A program made the position numbers and the translations under genes. This document shows, one piece after another, positions 1 through 8,703 of a stretch of 40,094 bases of DNA. Numbering within the stretch: position 1 is the stretch's first letter; each line of letters opens with the position of its first letter. The stretch is from Phycisphaerae bacterium (lineage in GTDB: Bacteria > Planctomycetota > Phycisphaerae > SM23-33): assembly GCA_016782885.1 (NCBI GenBank), contig JADHXQ010000035.1, positions 1-40,094 of the forward strand, given 5' to 3'. The notes beneath the pieces are model-generated. The model searched no databases. It was not told the DNA's origin and saw nothing but the letters and a program-made list of their open reading frames with translations.

Positions 1-43
1 TGTATCTGTTCCACGGACTGATCCTTTCAAAAAGCGCAGTTGA

Positions 44-76
44 AAGCGGGACCGGAAAAGATTCCAGGTCCCGCTT
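44..76 (-). terminator. Candidate terminator hairpin downstream of hemL
   Basis: A 10-bp perfect stem (AAGCGGGACC with GGTCCCGCTT) with a second inner GGAA/TTCC pairing lies just past the hemL stop codon on the minus strand. Only a short T-stretch follows on that strand, so it is a weak intrinsic terminator or a 3'-end-stabilising hairpin. Confidence 0.55.
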
Positions 77-100
77 AAAATATCGACCGAATCGCAAACA

Positions 101-1408
101 TTACATAAATTCGGCTGCGGCTGCAAAGGCTCTCCCGGCAGCTTGTATGGTAAACTCGACATCGGCGTCGGTATGGGCGGCGGAAACCAGCATCGCCTCG
201 AACTGACTTGGCGCGAGGTAAACTCCCGCGTCAAGCATTGCGTGAAAGTATGCGGCGTGCGCCTTGGGGTTGGATACCGATGCGGACGCGAAGTCGGTTA
301 CGGGCCCGGGCGTGAAGAAACAGCACATCATCGCCCCGGCGCGATTGAAGCATACTTTCGACCCGATACCGGCATCTGTCGCCGCGGCCTGCATCCCGGC
401 GGCGATCTCGCCGGAAACGGCTTCGAGGCGTTCGTAGAAACCTTCTTCCCTCAGTTCGGCGAGCGTCGCCAGCCCGGCAGCCATCGCCGCGGGATTGCCC
501 GACAGCGTTCCAGCCTGGTATACGTCCCCTATCGGCGCCAGGTTCTGCATGATATCGGCCCGCCCTCCGAACGCGCCTACAGGCATGCACCCGCCAATGA
601 TCTTGCCCAGCGTTGTCAGGTCGGGCCTGACGCCATAGAGGCCCTGTGCCCCGCCGTAGCCCACGCGGAAACCGGTTATCACTTCGTCAAAGATCAGCAG
701 GGTATCGTGAGTGTCGCACAGGTCGCGAAGGCCTTGAAGATATCCCGGGCCCGGGAGCACCACTCCCATATTGCCCGCGATCGGCTCGACGAGAACGGCC
801 GCTACCTCTGTTGGATTCTCCTCGAGAATGGCCTGGACGCCGGCAAGGTCGTTGTATTCGACGAGCAGCGTCGCCGCAGCCGCACCGGCCGGTACGCCCG
901 GACTCGACGGCGTCCCCAGCGTCGCGGCGCCACTGCCCGCGGCGACCAGGAATGAATCGGCATGACCGTGATAGCATCCGATACACTTGATGATCTTGTC
1001 GCGTCCGGTAACACCGCGCGCGAGCCTGACGGCGCTCATGACCGCCTCGGTACCGCTGGAGACAAAGCGGACCTGGTCGATCGATTCGATCGCCGCGACC
1101 ACCGCGGAGGCCAGCTTCGTCTCGATCTCGGTCGGCGCTCCGTATGTTGTACCGTTGCGGACGGCCTTGTTGATCGCGGTGACGACCGGCTCGGAGGCGT
1201 GCCCGAGTATCGCCGGACCGTATCCGCAGACGTAATCGACGTACGTGTTGCCGTCGATGTCGGTGATCTGCGAGCCCTTGGCTTTGGCGATTACCGGTGG
1301 CGTTCCGCCGACGGCCGCAAAAGCACGCACCGGGGAGTTAACGCCTCCGACCAGCACTTTGCTCGCGTGTGCGAAGGCGGTTTCAGATTTTTCGGTTCTT
1401 CTTGCCAT
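101..1408 (-). CDS. hemL: Glutamate-1-semialdehyde 2,1-aminomutase
   Basis: PLP enzyme of the C5 haem pathway that converts glutamate-1-semialdehyde into 5-aminolevulinate in the cytosol. The 435 residues match the usual family length. Visible landmarks are the N-terminal VGGVNSPVRAF signature, the SSGTEAVMSA phosphate-binding stretch near residue 117, the cofactor-ring aspartate in DEVITGFRV (D241) and the PLP lysine in TLGKIIGGCMPVGAFGG (K269). It lies 56 bases after leuS on the same strand, so the two are probably co-transcribed. No strong Shine-Dalgarno sequence precedes the ATG. No other haem gene is in the window. The identification is secure; the operon link to leuS is inferred from spacing only. 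Confidence 0.96.
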   Translation of the reverse strand: MARRTEKSETAFAHASKVLVGGVNSPVRAFAAVGGTPPVIAKAKGSQITDIDGNTYVDYVCGYGPAILGHASEPVVTAINKAVRNGTTYGAPTEIETKLASAVVAAIESIDQVRFVSSGTEAVMSAVRLARGVTGRDKIIKCIGCYHGHADSFLVAAGSGAATLGTPSSPGVPAGAAAATLLVEYNDLAGVQAILEENPTEVAAVLVEPIAGNMGVVLPGPGYLQGLRDLCDTHDTLLIFDEVITGFRVGYGGAQGLYGVRPDLTTLGKIIGGCMPVGAFGGRADIMQNLAPIGDVYQAGTLSGNPAAMAAGLATLAELREEGFYERLEAVSGEIAAGMQAAATDAGIGSKVCFNRAGAMMCCFFTPGPVTDFASASVSNPKAHAAYFHAMLDAGVYLAPSQFEAMLVSAAHTDADVEFTIQAAGRAFAAAAEFM

Positions 1409-1464
1409 GTTGTTATCAGCCCGAAGTCACGCGGGCTTCTCCTTCGACGCCCCTCGATCGCCGA

Positions 1465-4266
1465 CTATTTTACCACCAGATTTACCATGCGGTTGGGGAT
1501 TACTATTTCTTTTATGATTTCCTTGTCTTCAATGGCCGCGGCTACTTTGGGGTCGGCTTTGGAGGCTTGGATTATCTGGTCGTTGGTCGCATCCGCGTCG
1601 ACGGTTATGCGGCCCCTTAACTTGCCGTTTATCTGCACGGGCAGTTCGATCGTATCGACTGCGAGCATCGCCTCGTCGAACGCCGGCCAGGGCTCGTACG
1701 CCAGCGTCTTTTCGTGGGCGAGTATGCTCCAGAGTTCCTCGCATATGTGCGGGGCCATCGGCGCCAGGAGCAGCAGGAACCGCTCGGCCTGGTCGACAGC
1801 GAGGCTGCCGGCGCGATAGACCGCGTTGACAAACTCGGTAAGCGCCGCGATGGCGGTGTTGAACTTCAAGGCGTCGTAGTCCTCTCCGACTTTCTTGATG
1901 AGCTTGTGAAGCTCCCGTTCGATATCCTCGTCTCGCCCGCCTCCGATCAGCGGTTCGGTGACGTTGCCGTCTGAATCTTCGTCGCCGGCGACCATCCGCC
2001 ACGCTCGCCGCAGGAACCTGTGCATTCCGGGGATGTCTCGCGTGTTCCACGGTTTAGAGGCGTCCAGCGGGCCCATGAACATTTCGTAGAGCCTGAAGGT
2101 GTCGGCCCCGTATTCGGCGATAACGTCGTCGGGATTCACCACGTTCTTGAGGCTCTTGGACATCTTCTCGACCGACTCGCTCAGCTCGGCGCCGGTCGAT
2201 TTCTGCACGGGCTTGTCGCCGGAGAGGTCTACATCGTCGTACCCGACGTAGACGCCGCGAGGATCGCGATACGCAAAACTGCGGATCATACCCTGGTTGA
2301 ACAGTTTCCCGAACGGTTCGGGCGAGGTCACGTGCCCCAGGTCGTACAGCACCTTGTGCCAGAACCTCGCATAGAGCAGGTGCAGCACGGCGTGCTCGGC
2401 GCCGCCGATGTAGAGGTCCACGCCGCCGATCGGATTTTCCCGCGACGGTCCCATCCAGTATTTCTCGATTTCCGGATCGCAGAAATCCGAATCGTTATCG
2501 GGATCGAGATACCGCAGGTAATACCAGCACGATCCGGCCCACTGGGGCATGGTGTTCAGTTCTCGTTTCGCCTCGCCGCCGCAGGTGGGGCAGAGGACGT
2601 TGAGCCAGTCGGCGACCTTGCCCAGCGGCGGACTTGGCGGCGCGTCAGGGTCGTCGCTGACGGCCGGGGAGAAATCATCGATCTCGGGCAGTTCCAGGGG
2701 CAGGTCGCCGGGGTTCAGCGGCACGCTGTGGCATTTGGAGCAGTTGATGATCGGGAAAGGCTCGCCCCAGTATCGCTGGCGTGAGAACAGCCAGTCGCGA
2801 AGTTTGTAGTTTGTGGCGAAGCGCCCGGCGCCATCGGCCTCAAGCGACTCGGTGATCTGCCGCTTGAACTCGGCGGTCGGAAGCCCGTCATACTTACCGC
2901 TATTGATCGCCGTACCTTCGCCAACATAACCCTGCCAGTCGACCCCCTCGGGAGGGCCGACGACCTGCACAATCGGAAGATCGAACTTCCTGGCGAACTC
3001 GAAGTCGCGCGTGTCGTGTGCGGGAACGGCCATGATCGCGCCCGTGCCGTAACCCATCATCACGTAGTCCGCCACCCAGATCGGTATCTTCTCGTGGTTG
3101 ACGGGATTGATCGCATATGCGCCGGTGAAGCAGCCTGTTTTTTCCTTGGCGTCGGCGGTCCGTTCGAGTTCCGACTTACCGGCCGCCGCTCTGACGTAGT
3201 CCCGCACGGCCGGTCGACAGTCGTCGGTGGTTATGGCGCCCACCAGCGGGTGCTCGGGGGCGAGCACCATGTAAGTGGCGCCAAACAGCGTGTCGGGGCG
3301 CGTGGTGTAAACGTCGATGATCTCGTCGCTTCCATCGATGGGGAAAGTCACTTCGGCGCCCTGGGACTTGCCGATCCAGTTGCGCTGCATGATCTTGACC
3401 GACTCGGGCCAGTCCAGCGCATCAACATCATCGAGCAGACGGTCGCAATACGCGGTAATCCGCAGCATCCACTGCTTGAGGTTCCGGCGGAACACCGGGT
3501 GGTCGCCGCGGTCGCTGCGCCCTTCGTTGGTGACCTCCTCGTTGGAGAGCACCGTACCCAAAGCCGGACACCAGTTGACCGGCACCTCGTCCACATACGC
3601 CAGGCGCTGGGCGTCGATCACCTGGCGCTTCTGGTCGTCGTCGAGATCCGTGAAGCGCACGGTATCGGCCTGCGTACCTACAACCGCCGCCACATCTTCA
3701 CCGTACGGCGGGGTCACCGCGTTGCCGAAGAAATCGAGCACGAGTTGCCCGCTCTCGAGATAGTCGACCAGTTCGCCGATCGGCCTGGCTGAATTCGTCT
3801 CCGGATTGTACCAACTGTTGAACAACTGGAGGAATATCCACTGCGTCCAGCGGTAGTACTTCACATCGGTAGTGGCAAGGCGGCGGGACCAGTCGTACGA
3901 GAAACCGAACATCTTGATCTGGCGCTCGATGTTGGCGATGTTGTCGTCCGTTGTCCTGGCCGGGTGTACACCGTGCTCGACGGCGTACTGCTCGGCCGGA
4001 AGGCCGAACGAGTCATAACCCATCGGGTGCAGCACGTTGTAGCCCTTCATCCGGGCGTAGCGGCAGACGATGTCGGTGGCGGTATAACCCTCCGGATGCC
4101 CCACGTGCAGACCGGCGCCGCTGGGATAGGGGAACATATCGAGGACGTAAAGCTTGGGCTTGTCGACGAAATCCGGGGCGCCGGGGTTCGGCTGGACAAA
4201 TGTCCGGTTATCGTCCCAGTATTTCTGCCATTTCGATTCGATGGCCCCAAAGTCATATCCGGGCAT
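1465..4266 (-). CDS. leuS: Leucyl-tRNA synthetase
   Basis: Class I aminoacyl-tRNA synthetase charging tRNA-Leu. The 933-residue product carries the HIGH-type motif HVGHPEGY near residue 50 (after PYPSGAGL), a long inserted CP1 editing domain, zinc-type cysteine pairs in the region NCSKCHSVP/LCPTCGGE, the WYYLRYLDPDND stretch, and the KMSKS loop (EKMSKSLKNV) near residue 702, followed by the anticodon-binding domain. The ATG at 4266 is preferred because AGGAG sits 6-7 bases upstream; an in-frame start 11 codons earlier lacks this signal. It is transcribed divergently from the metallophosphoesterase and is followed by hemL after 56 bases. Confidence 0.97.
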   Translation of the reverse strand: MPGYDFGAIESKWQKYWDDNRTFVQPNPGAPDFVDKPKLYVLDMFPYPSGAGLHVGHPEGYTATDIVCRYARMKGYNVLHPMGYDSFGLPAEQYAVEHGVHPARTTDDNIANIERQIKMFGFSYDWSRRLATTDVKYYRWTQWIFLQLFNSWYNPETNSARPIGELVDYLESGQLVLDFFGNAVTPPYGEDVAAVVGTQADTVRFTDLDDDQKRQVIDAQRLAYVDEVPVNWCPALGTVLSNEEVTNEGRSDRGDHPVFRRNLKQWMLRITAYCDRLLDDVDALDWPESVKIMQRNWIGKSQGAEVTFPIDGSDEIIDVYTTRPDTLFGATYMVLAPEHPLVGAITTDDCRPAVRDYVRAAAGKSELERTADAKEKTGCFTGAYAINPVNHEKIPIWVADYVMMGYGTGAIMAVPAHDTRDFEFARKFDLPIVQVVGPPEGVDWQGYVGEGTAINSGKYDGLPTAEFKRQITESLEADGAGRFATNYKLRDWLFSRQRYWGEPFPIINCSKCHSVPLNPGDLPLELPEIDDFSPAVSDDPDAPPSPPLGKVADWLNVLCPTCGGEAKRELNTMPQWAGSCWYYLRYLDPDNDSDFCDPEIEKYWMGPSRENPIGGVDLYIGGAEHAVLHLLYARFWHKVLYDLGHVTSPEPFGKLFNQGMIRSFAYRDPRGVYVGYDDVDLSGDKPVQKSTGAELSESVEKMSKSLKNVVNPDDVIAEYGADTFRLYEMFMGPLDASKPWNTRDIPGMHRFLRRAWRMVAGDEDSDGNVTEPLIGGGRDEDIERELHKLIKKVGEDYDALKFNTAIAALTEFVNAVYRAGSLAVDQAERFLLLLAPMAPHICEELWSILAHEKTLAYEPWPAFDEAMLAVDTIELPVQINGKLRGRITVDADATNDQIIQASKADPKVAAAIEDKEIIKEIVIPNRMVNLVVK

Positions 4267-4460
4267 AGTCGCTCCTGCAGATGCGCCACTGGCGATCAAC
4301 TGTTACTGTATGAAAATCCCGAAAGTTGCGCTTTCGGCGAGTCAATTTCTACGTCACGGGCTCGCGGAAGTCAAGCCGACTCGATTCCCTCGCAGGGCCG
4401 CACCGGGCGAAATCATCGACATCGGGCGAATTTCACTGTTGACCGAAGGCCCGGTTGGTT

Positions 4461-5453
4461 ATGCTGAACGCCATGGGATTAGCGCCTACTACAGGGTTAT
4501 TCGTCTTCATCGCGGCGGTTCTGGCGATCTCCGCGGGCACTATATCGTACGCGATTGCATGGATCGGACGAAAACTTAACCGCCAGGAGGAGCCCAAGCG
4601 ATCGGGCCTGGCCAGGTGGACCAGGCGCGACGTGCTGGGGATGGCGGGAGGAGGAGTCGCGTGCATCGTCTGGGGAGGGTTCCTCGAGCCTTATCGCCTT
4701 GAGGTCACGCGGACGCGAATCGTCTCGCCAAAACTCCGCGGAGCCAGGAGGCCCGTGCGAATCGTGCATATCTCGGACCTGCACTGCGACCCGAAGACCC
4801 GAAATGAACTCAAGTTGCCCCCCTTGATAGCCTCCCTCTCGGCGGACCTGATCGTATATACGGGCGATTCGATCAACTCTCCCGAAGGCCTGGCCAACTT
4901 CCGCCGCTGCCTGACGGAGATCGCGAAAATCGCTCCCACATTCGTCTCGCGGGGTAATTGGGACACCTACTTCGGTCCGATTGACTATTTCGGCGACACC
5001 GGCGCAACAGAACTGCACGGCGCCAATCATCGTCTCGATATCGCCGGTGCGCATCTGTGGGTAGCCGGCGCGGGAATCATGGACGCGCGGATGCTGCATC
5101 CGGCAGCCAAAGTTCTGGATAGCGCACTGGAGGGGATTCCCGAAGAAGATTTCAAGGTTTTCCTCTACCACTCTCCCGACCTGATTTACTCACTGGTGGA
5201 TCGCGGAGTCGATCTGCACTGCGCCGGTCACACTCACGGCGGGCAGGTAGCCATGCCGTTTTACGGCGCGCTGGTGACGGCATCACAGTACGGTAAACGG
5301 TTTGAAGCGGGCCTTTATCGCGAGCACAACACGCACCTGTACGTCAACCGGGGCATCGGAATGGAAGGCCGCGCCCCGAGAGTGCGTTTCTGGTGCCGCC
5401 CCGAAGTCAGCCTCATCGAAATCGCACCGGCGGGTTCTCCAGCCACGGATTAA
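4461..5453 (+). CDS. Membrane-anchored metallophosphoesterase (YkuE/YaeI-like)
   Basis: Calcineurin-like two-metal phosphoesterase. All family blocks are visible in order: HISDLHCD (about residue 104), YTGDSIN, the RGNWD block, FLYHSPD and the C-terminal GHTHGGQ. The first 30 residues form a hydrophobic segment. A second hydrophobic stretch after TRRDVLGMAGGG resembles a twin-arginine export signal, as in the Bacillus YkuE family, so the catalytic domain is probably outside the cytoplasmic membrane. The substrate is not predictable; lipid or nucleotide phosphoesters are usual. The ATG at 4461 is used, but a second ATG at 4473 is equally possible and no clear ribosome site decides. The last codons and the TAA lie within a dispersed repeat (CCACGGATTAACACGG), so the native C-terminus may have been replaced. 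Confidence 0.85.
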   Translation: MLNAMGLAPTTGLFVFIAAVLAISAGTISYAIAWIGRKLNRQEEPKRSGLARWTRRDVLGMAGGGVACIVWGGFLEPYRLEVTRTRIVSPKLRGARRPVRIVHISDLHCDPKTRNELKLPPLIASLSADLIVYTGDSINSPEGLANFRRCLTEIAKIAPTFVSRGNWDTYFGPIDYFGDTGATELHGANHRLDIAGAHLWVAGAGIMDARMLHPAAKVLDSALEGIPEEDFKVFLYHSPDLIYSLVDRGVDLHCAGHTHGGQVAMPFYGALVTASQYGKRFEAGLYREHNTHLYVNRGIGMEGRAPRVRFWCRPEVSLIEIAPAGSPATD

Positions 5454-5473
5454 CACGGACAAAAATTTCTACT

Positions 5474-5576
5474 ACGGCAACGGCAACGGCAACGGCTTTT
5501 TTACCACGGAAAACACGGAAAGCACGGATATAGAAACGGCAACGGCGTACGGCAATGACAACGGCAACGGCAATGG
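5474..5576 (+). repeat. Left hexamer/ACCACGG repeat block
   Basis: Runs of ACGGCA-type hexamers surround one copy of the phrase TTTTTTACCACGGAAAACAC followed by GGAAAGCACGGATATAG. The block is the reverse complement of the units in the right-hand array. It contains no stop codon in the frame of the following gene, so a long spurious upstream extension of that gene stays open. Confidence 0.9.
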
Positions 5577-5616
5577 TCACAATAACAAGCGTTCTTTGAT
5601 CCCAAGGGGTAAGAAT

Positions 5617-5994
5617 ATGACAGAGTTGATATTGAGAGACGAGAGTTATGCGATACGGGGAGTGGTGTTTGAGGTCTATCGTGAGATGGGATGCGGTTTT
5701 CTTGAAGCCGTTTATCAGGAGTGCATGGAGAAGGAACTGGCTGAACAGAGTATTCCTTTTGAGGCCCAGAAGGAACTGACGCTGACATACAAAGGCGAGC
5801 CTCTCGAACAAGTCTACAAAGCAGACCTGATCTGTTACGGCCAAATCCTTGTTGAACTGAAAGCGGCAAAAGCTACTACCTCCGAACACCGCGCACAAAT
5901 CCTCAACTACCTCAGCGCCGCCGGCCTCCGGTTGGGCCTTCTCGTAAACTTCGGATCACACCCCAAAGCAACAATCGAAAGACTGGTCCTATAG
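5617..5994 (+). CDS. GxxExxY family protein (PD-(D/E)XK-like fold predicted)
   Basis: A 125-residue protein with the family signature GFLEAVY (G-x-x-E-x-x-Y) near residue 28 and a later D...E-L-K arrangement (YKADLICYGQILVELKA, residues about 70-86) that looks like a PD-(D/E)XK nuclease core. Its biological role is not established. The ATG at 5617 is chosen because AAGGGG lies about 9 bases upstream and homologues begin with a similar segment; the longer in-frame reading through the repeat is not credible. The gene sits between inverted copies of the same repeat, a context suggesting that the protein travels with, or acts on, these repeats. That link is inference. Confidence 0.85.
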   Translation: MTELILRDESYAIRGVVFEVYREMGCGFLEAVYQECMEKELAEQSIPFEAQKELTLTYKGEPLEQVYKADLICYGQILVELKAAKATTSEHRAQILNYLSAAGLRLGLLVNFGSHPKATIERLVL

Positions 5995-6004
5995 TCTGTT
6001 CTCC

Positions 6005-6298
6005 GTTACCGTTTCCATGTCCGTGTTTTCCGTGGTAAAAAAGCCGTTGCCGTTGCCGTCGCCGTCGCCGTTTCCATGTCCGTGCTTTCCGTGTTTTCCG
6101 TGGTAAAAAGCCGTTGCCGTTGCCGTCGCCGTTGCCGTACGCCGTTTCTATATCCGTGCTTTCCGTGTTTTCCGTGGTAAAAAAGCCGTTGCCGTTGCCG
6201 TCGCCGTCGCCGTACGCCGTTTCTATATCCGTGCTTTCCGTGTTTTCCGTGGTAAAAAAGCCGTTGCCGTTGCCGTACGCCGTTGCCGTCGCCTTTAC
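6005..6298 (-). repeat. Right tandem array of ~75-base units
   Basis: Four units, each with TCCGTG(CTTTCCGTG)TTTTCCGTGGTAAAAAAG followed by GCCGTT/GCCGTC hexamers. Unit starts at 6020, 6079, 6153 and 6228 give spacings of 59, 74 and 75 bases. The last two units are identical over at least 57 bases. The array lies in the opposite orientation to the left block, so the GxxExxY transcript could fold back on itself. No gene is present in this 387-base gap before trpF. Confidence 0.93.
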
Positions 6299-6381
6299 AA
6301 AATCGATGTAATCCGTGTTCATCCATGTCTAAAACCAAACCCTCCATTGAACCTCCGAAGGCGTAACGATATAGTGCTCCC

Positions 6382-7065
6382 ATGCAAAGAGTCAGAGTAA
6401 AAATCGAGGGCCTGATGGACCCGACCACTGCCGTCAAGATCGCGCAGATGGGCGCCGATGCGATCGGGATGGTCTTCGCCGAATCCCCCCGTCGCATCGC
6501 GCCGGAACTGGCGCGGGCAATCACCGATATCCTGCCCCCGTGGGTGGCTGCCGTCGGCGTGTTCGTAAACGAAGACCCCGACGTGATCAACCGCGTCGTC
6601 GAAAAGTCGAGAATCGGTTACGTGCAGCTCCACGGCGACGAAGACCCCGACGTTGTCGCCCGCATCTGCGCGCCCTGCATCAAGGCATTCCGCGTGCGCA
6701 ACGAGCAGTGGCTGGATGAAGTGAGCCACTGGGCGGCTGCGGTCTCGGCGCCGTCGAACCTGGCGGCCGTCCTGCTGGACGCATACGCCCCGGACGTTCG
6801 CGGAGGCAGCGGGCGGCAGTTCAACTGGGACATGGTAGCCGACGCCCGCGCCGCGGGAGCACTTGCCGGTATAGACCCGATTATCCTGGCCGGCGGGCTC
6901 GACTCATCGTGCGTTTCGCGGGCCATTGACCTGGTCCAACCATGGGCGGTGGACGTCGCCAGCGGCGTCGAAAGCTCGCCCGGCGCCAAAGATCTCCTCA
7001 AAGTCGAAGACTTCATCCGCGCCACACAAGAAGGGGACGAACTGCGGACGAACTTCTGGCTCTAA
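6382..7065 (+). CDS. trpF: Phosphoribosylanthranilate isomerase-like protein with Cys to Glu at the catalytic site
   Basis: A (beta/alpha)8 barrel of 227 residues matching TrpF, which performs the Amadori rearrangement of phosphoribosylanthranilate in tryptophan synthesis. Family blocks seen: VQLHGDE (81-87), LLDAYAPDVRGGSG with the general-acid aspartate D133, FNWDMV, PIILAGGLD and the phosphate-binding VDVASGVESSPGAKD near the end. The first strand reads VKIEGLM, whereas the family has VKICG. The cysteine that acts as general base (Cys7 in the Thermotoga enzyme) is therefore Glu9 here, encoded by GAG. Glutamate might serve as base, or the protein may be a paralogue acting on a related substrate. 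No other trp gene is nearby. It lies about 100 bases before ahcY on the same strand. Confidence 0.85.
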   Translation: MQRVRVKIEGLMDPTTAVKIAQMGADAIGMVFAESPRRIAPELARAITDILPPWVAAVGVFVNEDPDVINRVVEKSRIGYVQLHGDEDPDVVARICAPCIKAFRVRNEQWLDEVSHWAAAVSAPSNLAAVLLDAYAPDVRGGSGRQFNWDMVADARAAGALAGIDPIILAGGLDSSCVSRAIDLVQPWAVDVASGVESSPGAKDLLKVEDFIRATQEGDELRTNFWL

Positions 7066-7168
7066 AGTCGCCGGCAGGTCTCAAATGCTGGACAATTACA
7101 CTCGATTCGAGTAACATGGCTCCTCGCGGACAAACCGCCGGACGGAATCAACCCAAGGAAAGCTACAG

Positions 7169-8584
7169 ATGACTGAGACCCAGACAACAACCGACTACGA
7201 AGTTAAGGATATATCGCAGGCCGATTTCGGTCGAATCGAAATGTCGATCGCCGAGCACGAGATGCCCGGACTGATGGCCACCCGCCGGAAGTACGGTCCG
7301 GACAAACCGCTCGACGGCGCCCGGATCATGGGCTCGCTGCACATGACCATCCAGACGGCTGTTCTGATCGAGACGCTCAAGGAACTCGGCGCCGACGTGC
7401 GATGGGCGTCGTGCAACATTTTCTCGACCCAGGACCACGCCGCGGCGGCGATTGCGGCGAGCGGTACGCCGGTATTCGCCTGGAAAGGCGAGACGCTGGA
7501 CGAGTATTGGGACTGCACGCTCAAGGCGCTGACCTGGCCCGGCGGGAAGGGTCCGGAACTGATCGTGGACGACGGCGGCGACGCGACGCTGATGATTCAT
7601 CGCGGGTATGCGGGCGAAGAGAACCCCGCGATCCTCGACGAGCCGACCGGCAACAAGGAACTGCAGATCGTCAATCGCGTTCTCAAGGGGCGCCTGGCCG
7701 AGGATCCGCAGTTCTGGCATCGCGCGGTGGCCGACTGGAAAGGCGTGTCCGAAGAGACCACCACGGGCGTCCACCGGCTCTACCAGATGATGGAAGCCGG
7801 CAAGCTGCTCGCGCCGGCGATAAACGTCAACGATTCGGTCACCAAGAGCAAGTTCGACAACGTTTACGGCTGCCGCGAATCGCTGGTCGACGGTATCAAG
7901 CGGGCCACCGACGTGATGGTCGCCGGAAAGGTCGCGTGCGTGTGCGGTTACGGAGACGTGGGCAAGGGATGCGCCGAGACGCTCAAGAACCACCGCGCGC
8001 GGGTATGGGTCACCGAGATCGACCCGATCTGCGCCCTGCAGGCGTGCATGGCCGGATACAAAGTCGCCACCGTCGAAGACGCCCTGGCCCACGCGAACAT
8101 CTACGTGACCACCACGGGCAACTGCGACATCATCACCGCGGAGCACATGTCAAAGATGAAGGACCAGTCGATCGTCTGCAACATCGGGCACTTCGACAAC
8201 GAGATCCAGGTCGATGCTTTGCGCGAGTGGCCCGGTGTGGTGCATACGAACATCAAACCAGGCACCGACATGTTCACCTTCCCCGACGGGCACTGCATCT
8301 ACATGCTGGCCGAAGGACGCCTGGTGAACCTCGGATGCGCCACGGGACACCCGAGCTTCGTAATGTCCAACAGCTTCACCAACCAGACGCTTGCCCAGAT
8401 CGACCTCTGGACCAACCAGCGCGAAATAGGCGTATACTGCCTCGACAAGAAACTCGACGAAGAAGTCGCCCGCCTGCACCTGGACCAACTCGGAGCCAAA
8501 CTGACGGTCCTCTCGCGGGAACAGGCGGATTACATCAACGTACCGGTAGAAGGTCCCTACAAACCCGATCACTACCGGTATTAA
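7169..8584 (+). CDS. ahcY: Adenosylhomocysteinase (S-adenosylhomocysteine hydrolase)
   Basis: Cytosolic NAD-dependent enzyme that splits S-adenosylhomocysteine to adenosine and homocysteine, recycling the product of methyltransferases. The 471 residues include the substrate block [33 protein letters not shown], the catalytic lysine/aspartate block [17 protein letters not shown], the Rossmann NAD motif [15 protein letters not shown] and the C-terminal KPDHYRY ending typical of the family. The ATG is supported by AAGGAAA about 8 bases upstream. The 103-base leader shows no recognisable SAH or SAM riboswitch. A strong intrinsic terminator follows. Confidence 0.98.
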   Translation: MTETQTTTDYEVKDISQADFGRIEMSIAEHEMPGLMATRRKYGPDKPLDGARIMGSLHMTIQTAVLIETLKELGADVRWASCNIFSTQDHAAAAIAASGTPVFAWKGETLDEYWDCTLKALTWPGGKGPELIVDDGGDATLMIHRGYAGEENPAILDEPTGNKELQIVNRVLKGRLAEDPQFWHRAVADWKGVSEETTTGVHRLYQMMEAGKLLAPAINVNDSVTKSKFDNVYGCRESLVDGIKRATDVMVAGKVACVCGYGDVGKGCAETLKNHRARVWVTEIDPICALQACMAGYKVATVEDALAHANIYVTTTGNCDIITAEHMSKMKDQSIVCNIGHFDNEIQVDALREWPGVVHTNIKPGTDMFTFPDGHCIYMLAEGRLVNLGCATGHPSFVMSNSFTNQTLAQIDLWTNQREIGVYCLDKKLDEEVARLHLDQLGAKLTVLSREQADYINVPVEGPYKPDHYRY

Positions 8585-8609
8585 GAAATCGGATTCACAA
8601 CCAACGACC

Positions 8610-8641
8610 GCCCACGGACCGCAATCCGTGGGCTTTTTTTC
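8610..8641 (+). terminator. Intrinsic terminator of ahcY
   Basis: A 9-bp perfect stem (GCCCACGGA with TCCGTGGGC) with a 6-base loop is followed directly by eight T residues, 25 bases after the ahcY stop codon. Confidence 0.93.
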
Positions 8642-8703
8642 GCGCGCGTGCAACCACCCCAACGATTTAGTATCATCGGGGCGCCTTAAACGAGAATACT
8701 GTC

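Larger units (their letters stand above)
5442..6330. mobile_element. Putative repeat-bracketed element carrying a GxxExxY gene
   Basis: A small gene is enclosed by inverted repeats. The inner repeats are an exact 57-base match in opposite orientation: 5480-5536 against 6145-6201, and again 6220-6276. The outermost sequences, around 5442-5460 and 6311-6330, are imperfect inverted copies of a CACGGATTAACACGG-like phrase. No transposase gene and no clear target-site duplication is visible. Calling it mobile is an inference from this architecture; it could instead be a repeat-associated genomic island that is moved by other enzymes. Confidence 0.5.

Noticed and set aside
5302-5616. N-terminal extension of the GxxExxY protein through the left repeat
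   Set aside because: The frame is open only because the hexamer repeats lack stops; it overlaps the phosphoesterase gene in another frame, and a good ribosome site precedes the ATG at 5617.
7066-7168. Possible SAH riboswitch before ahcY
   Set aside because: The leader does not show the conserved SAH-riboswitch core or a stem arrangement next to the ribosome site.
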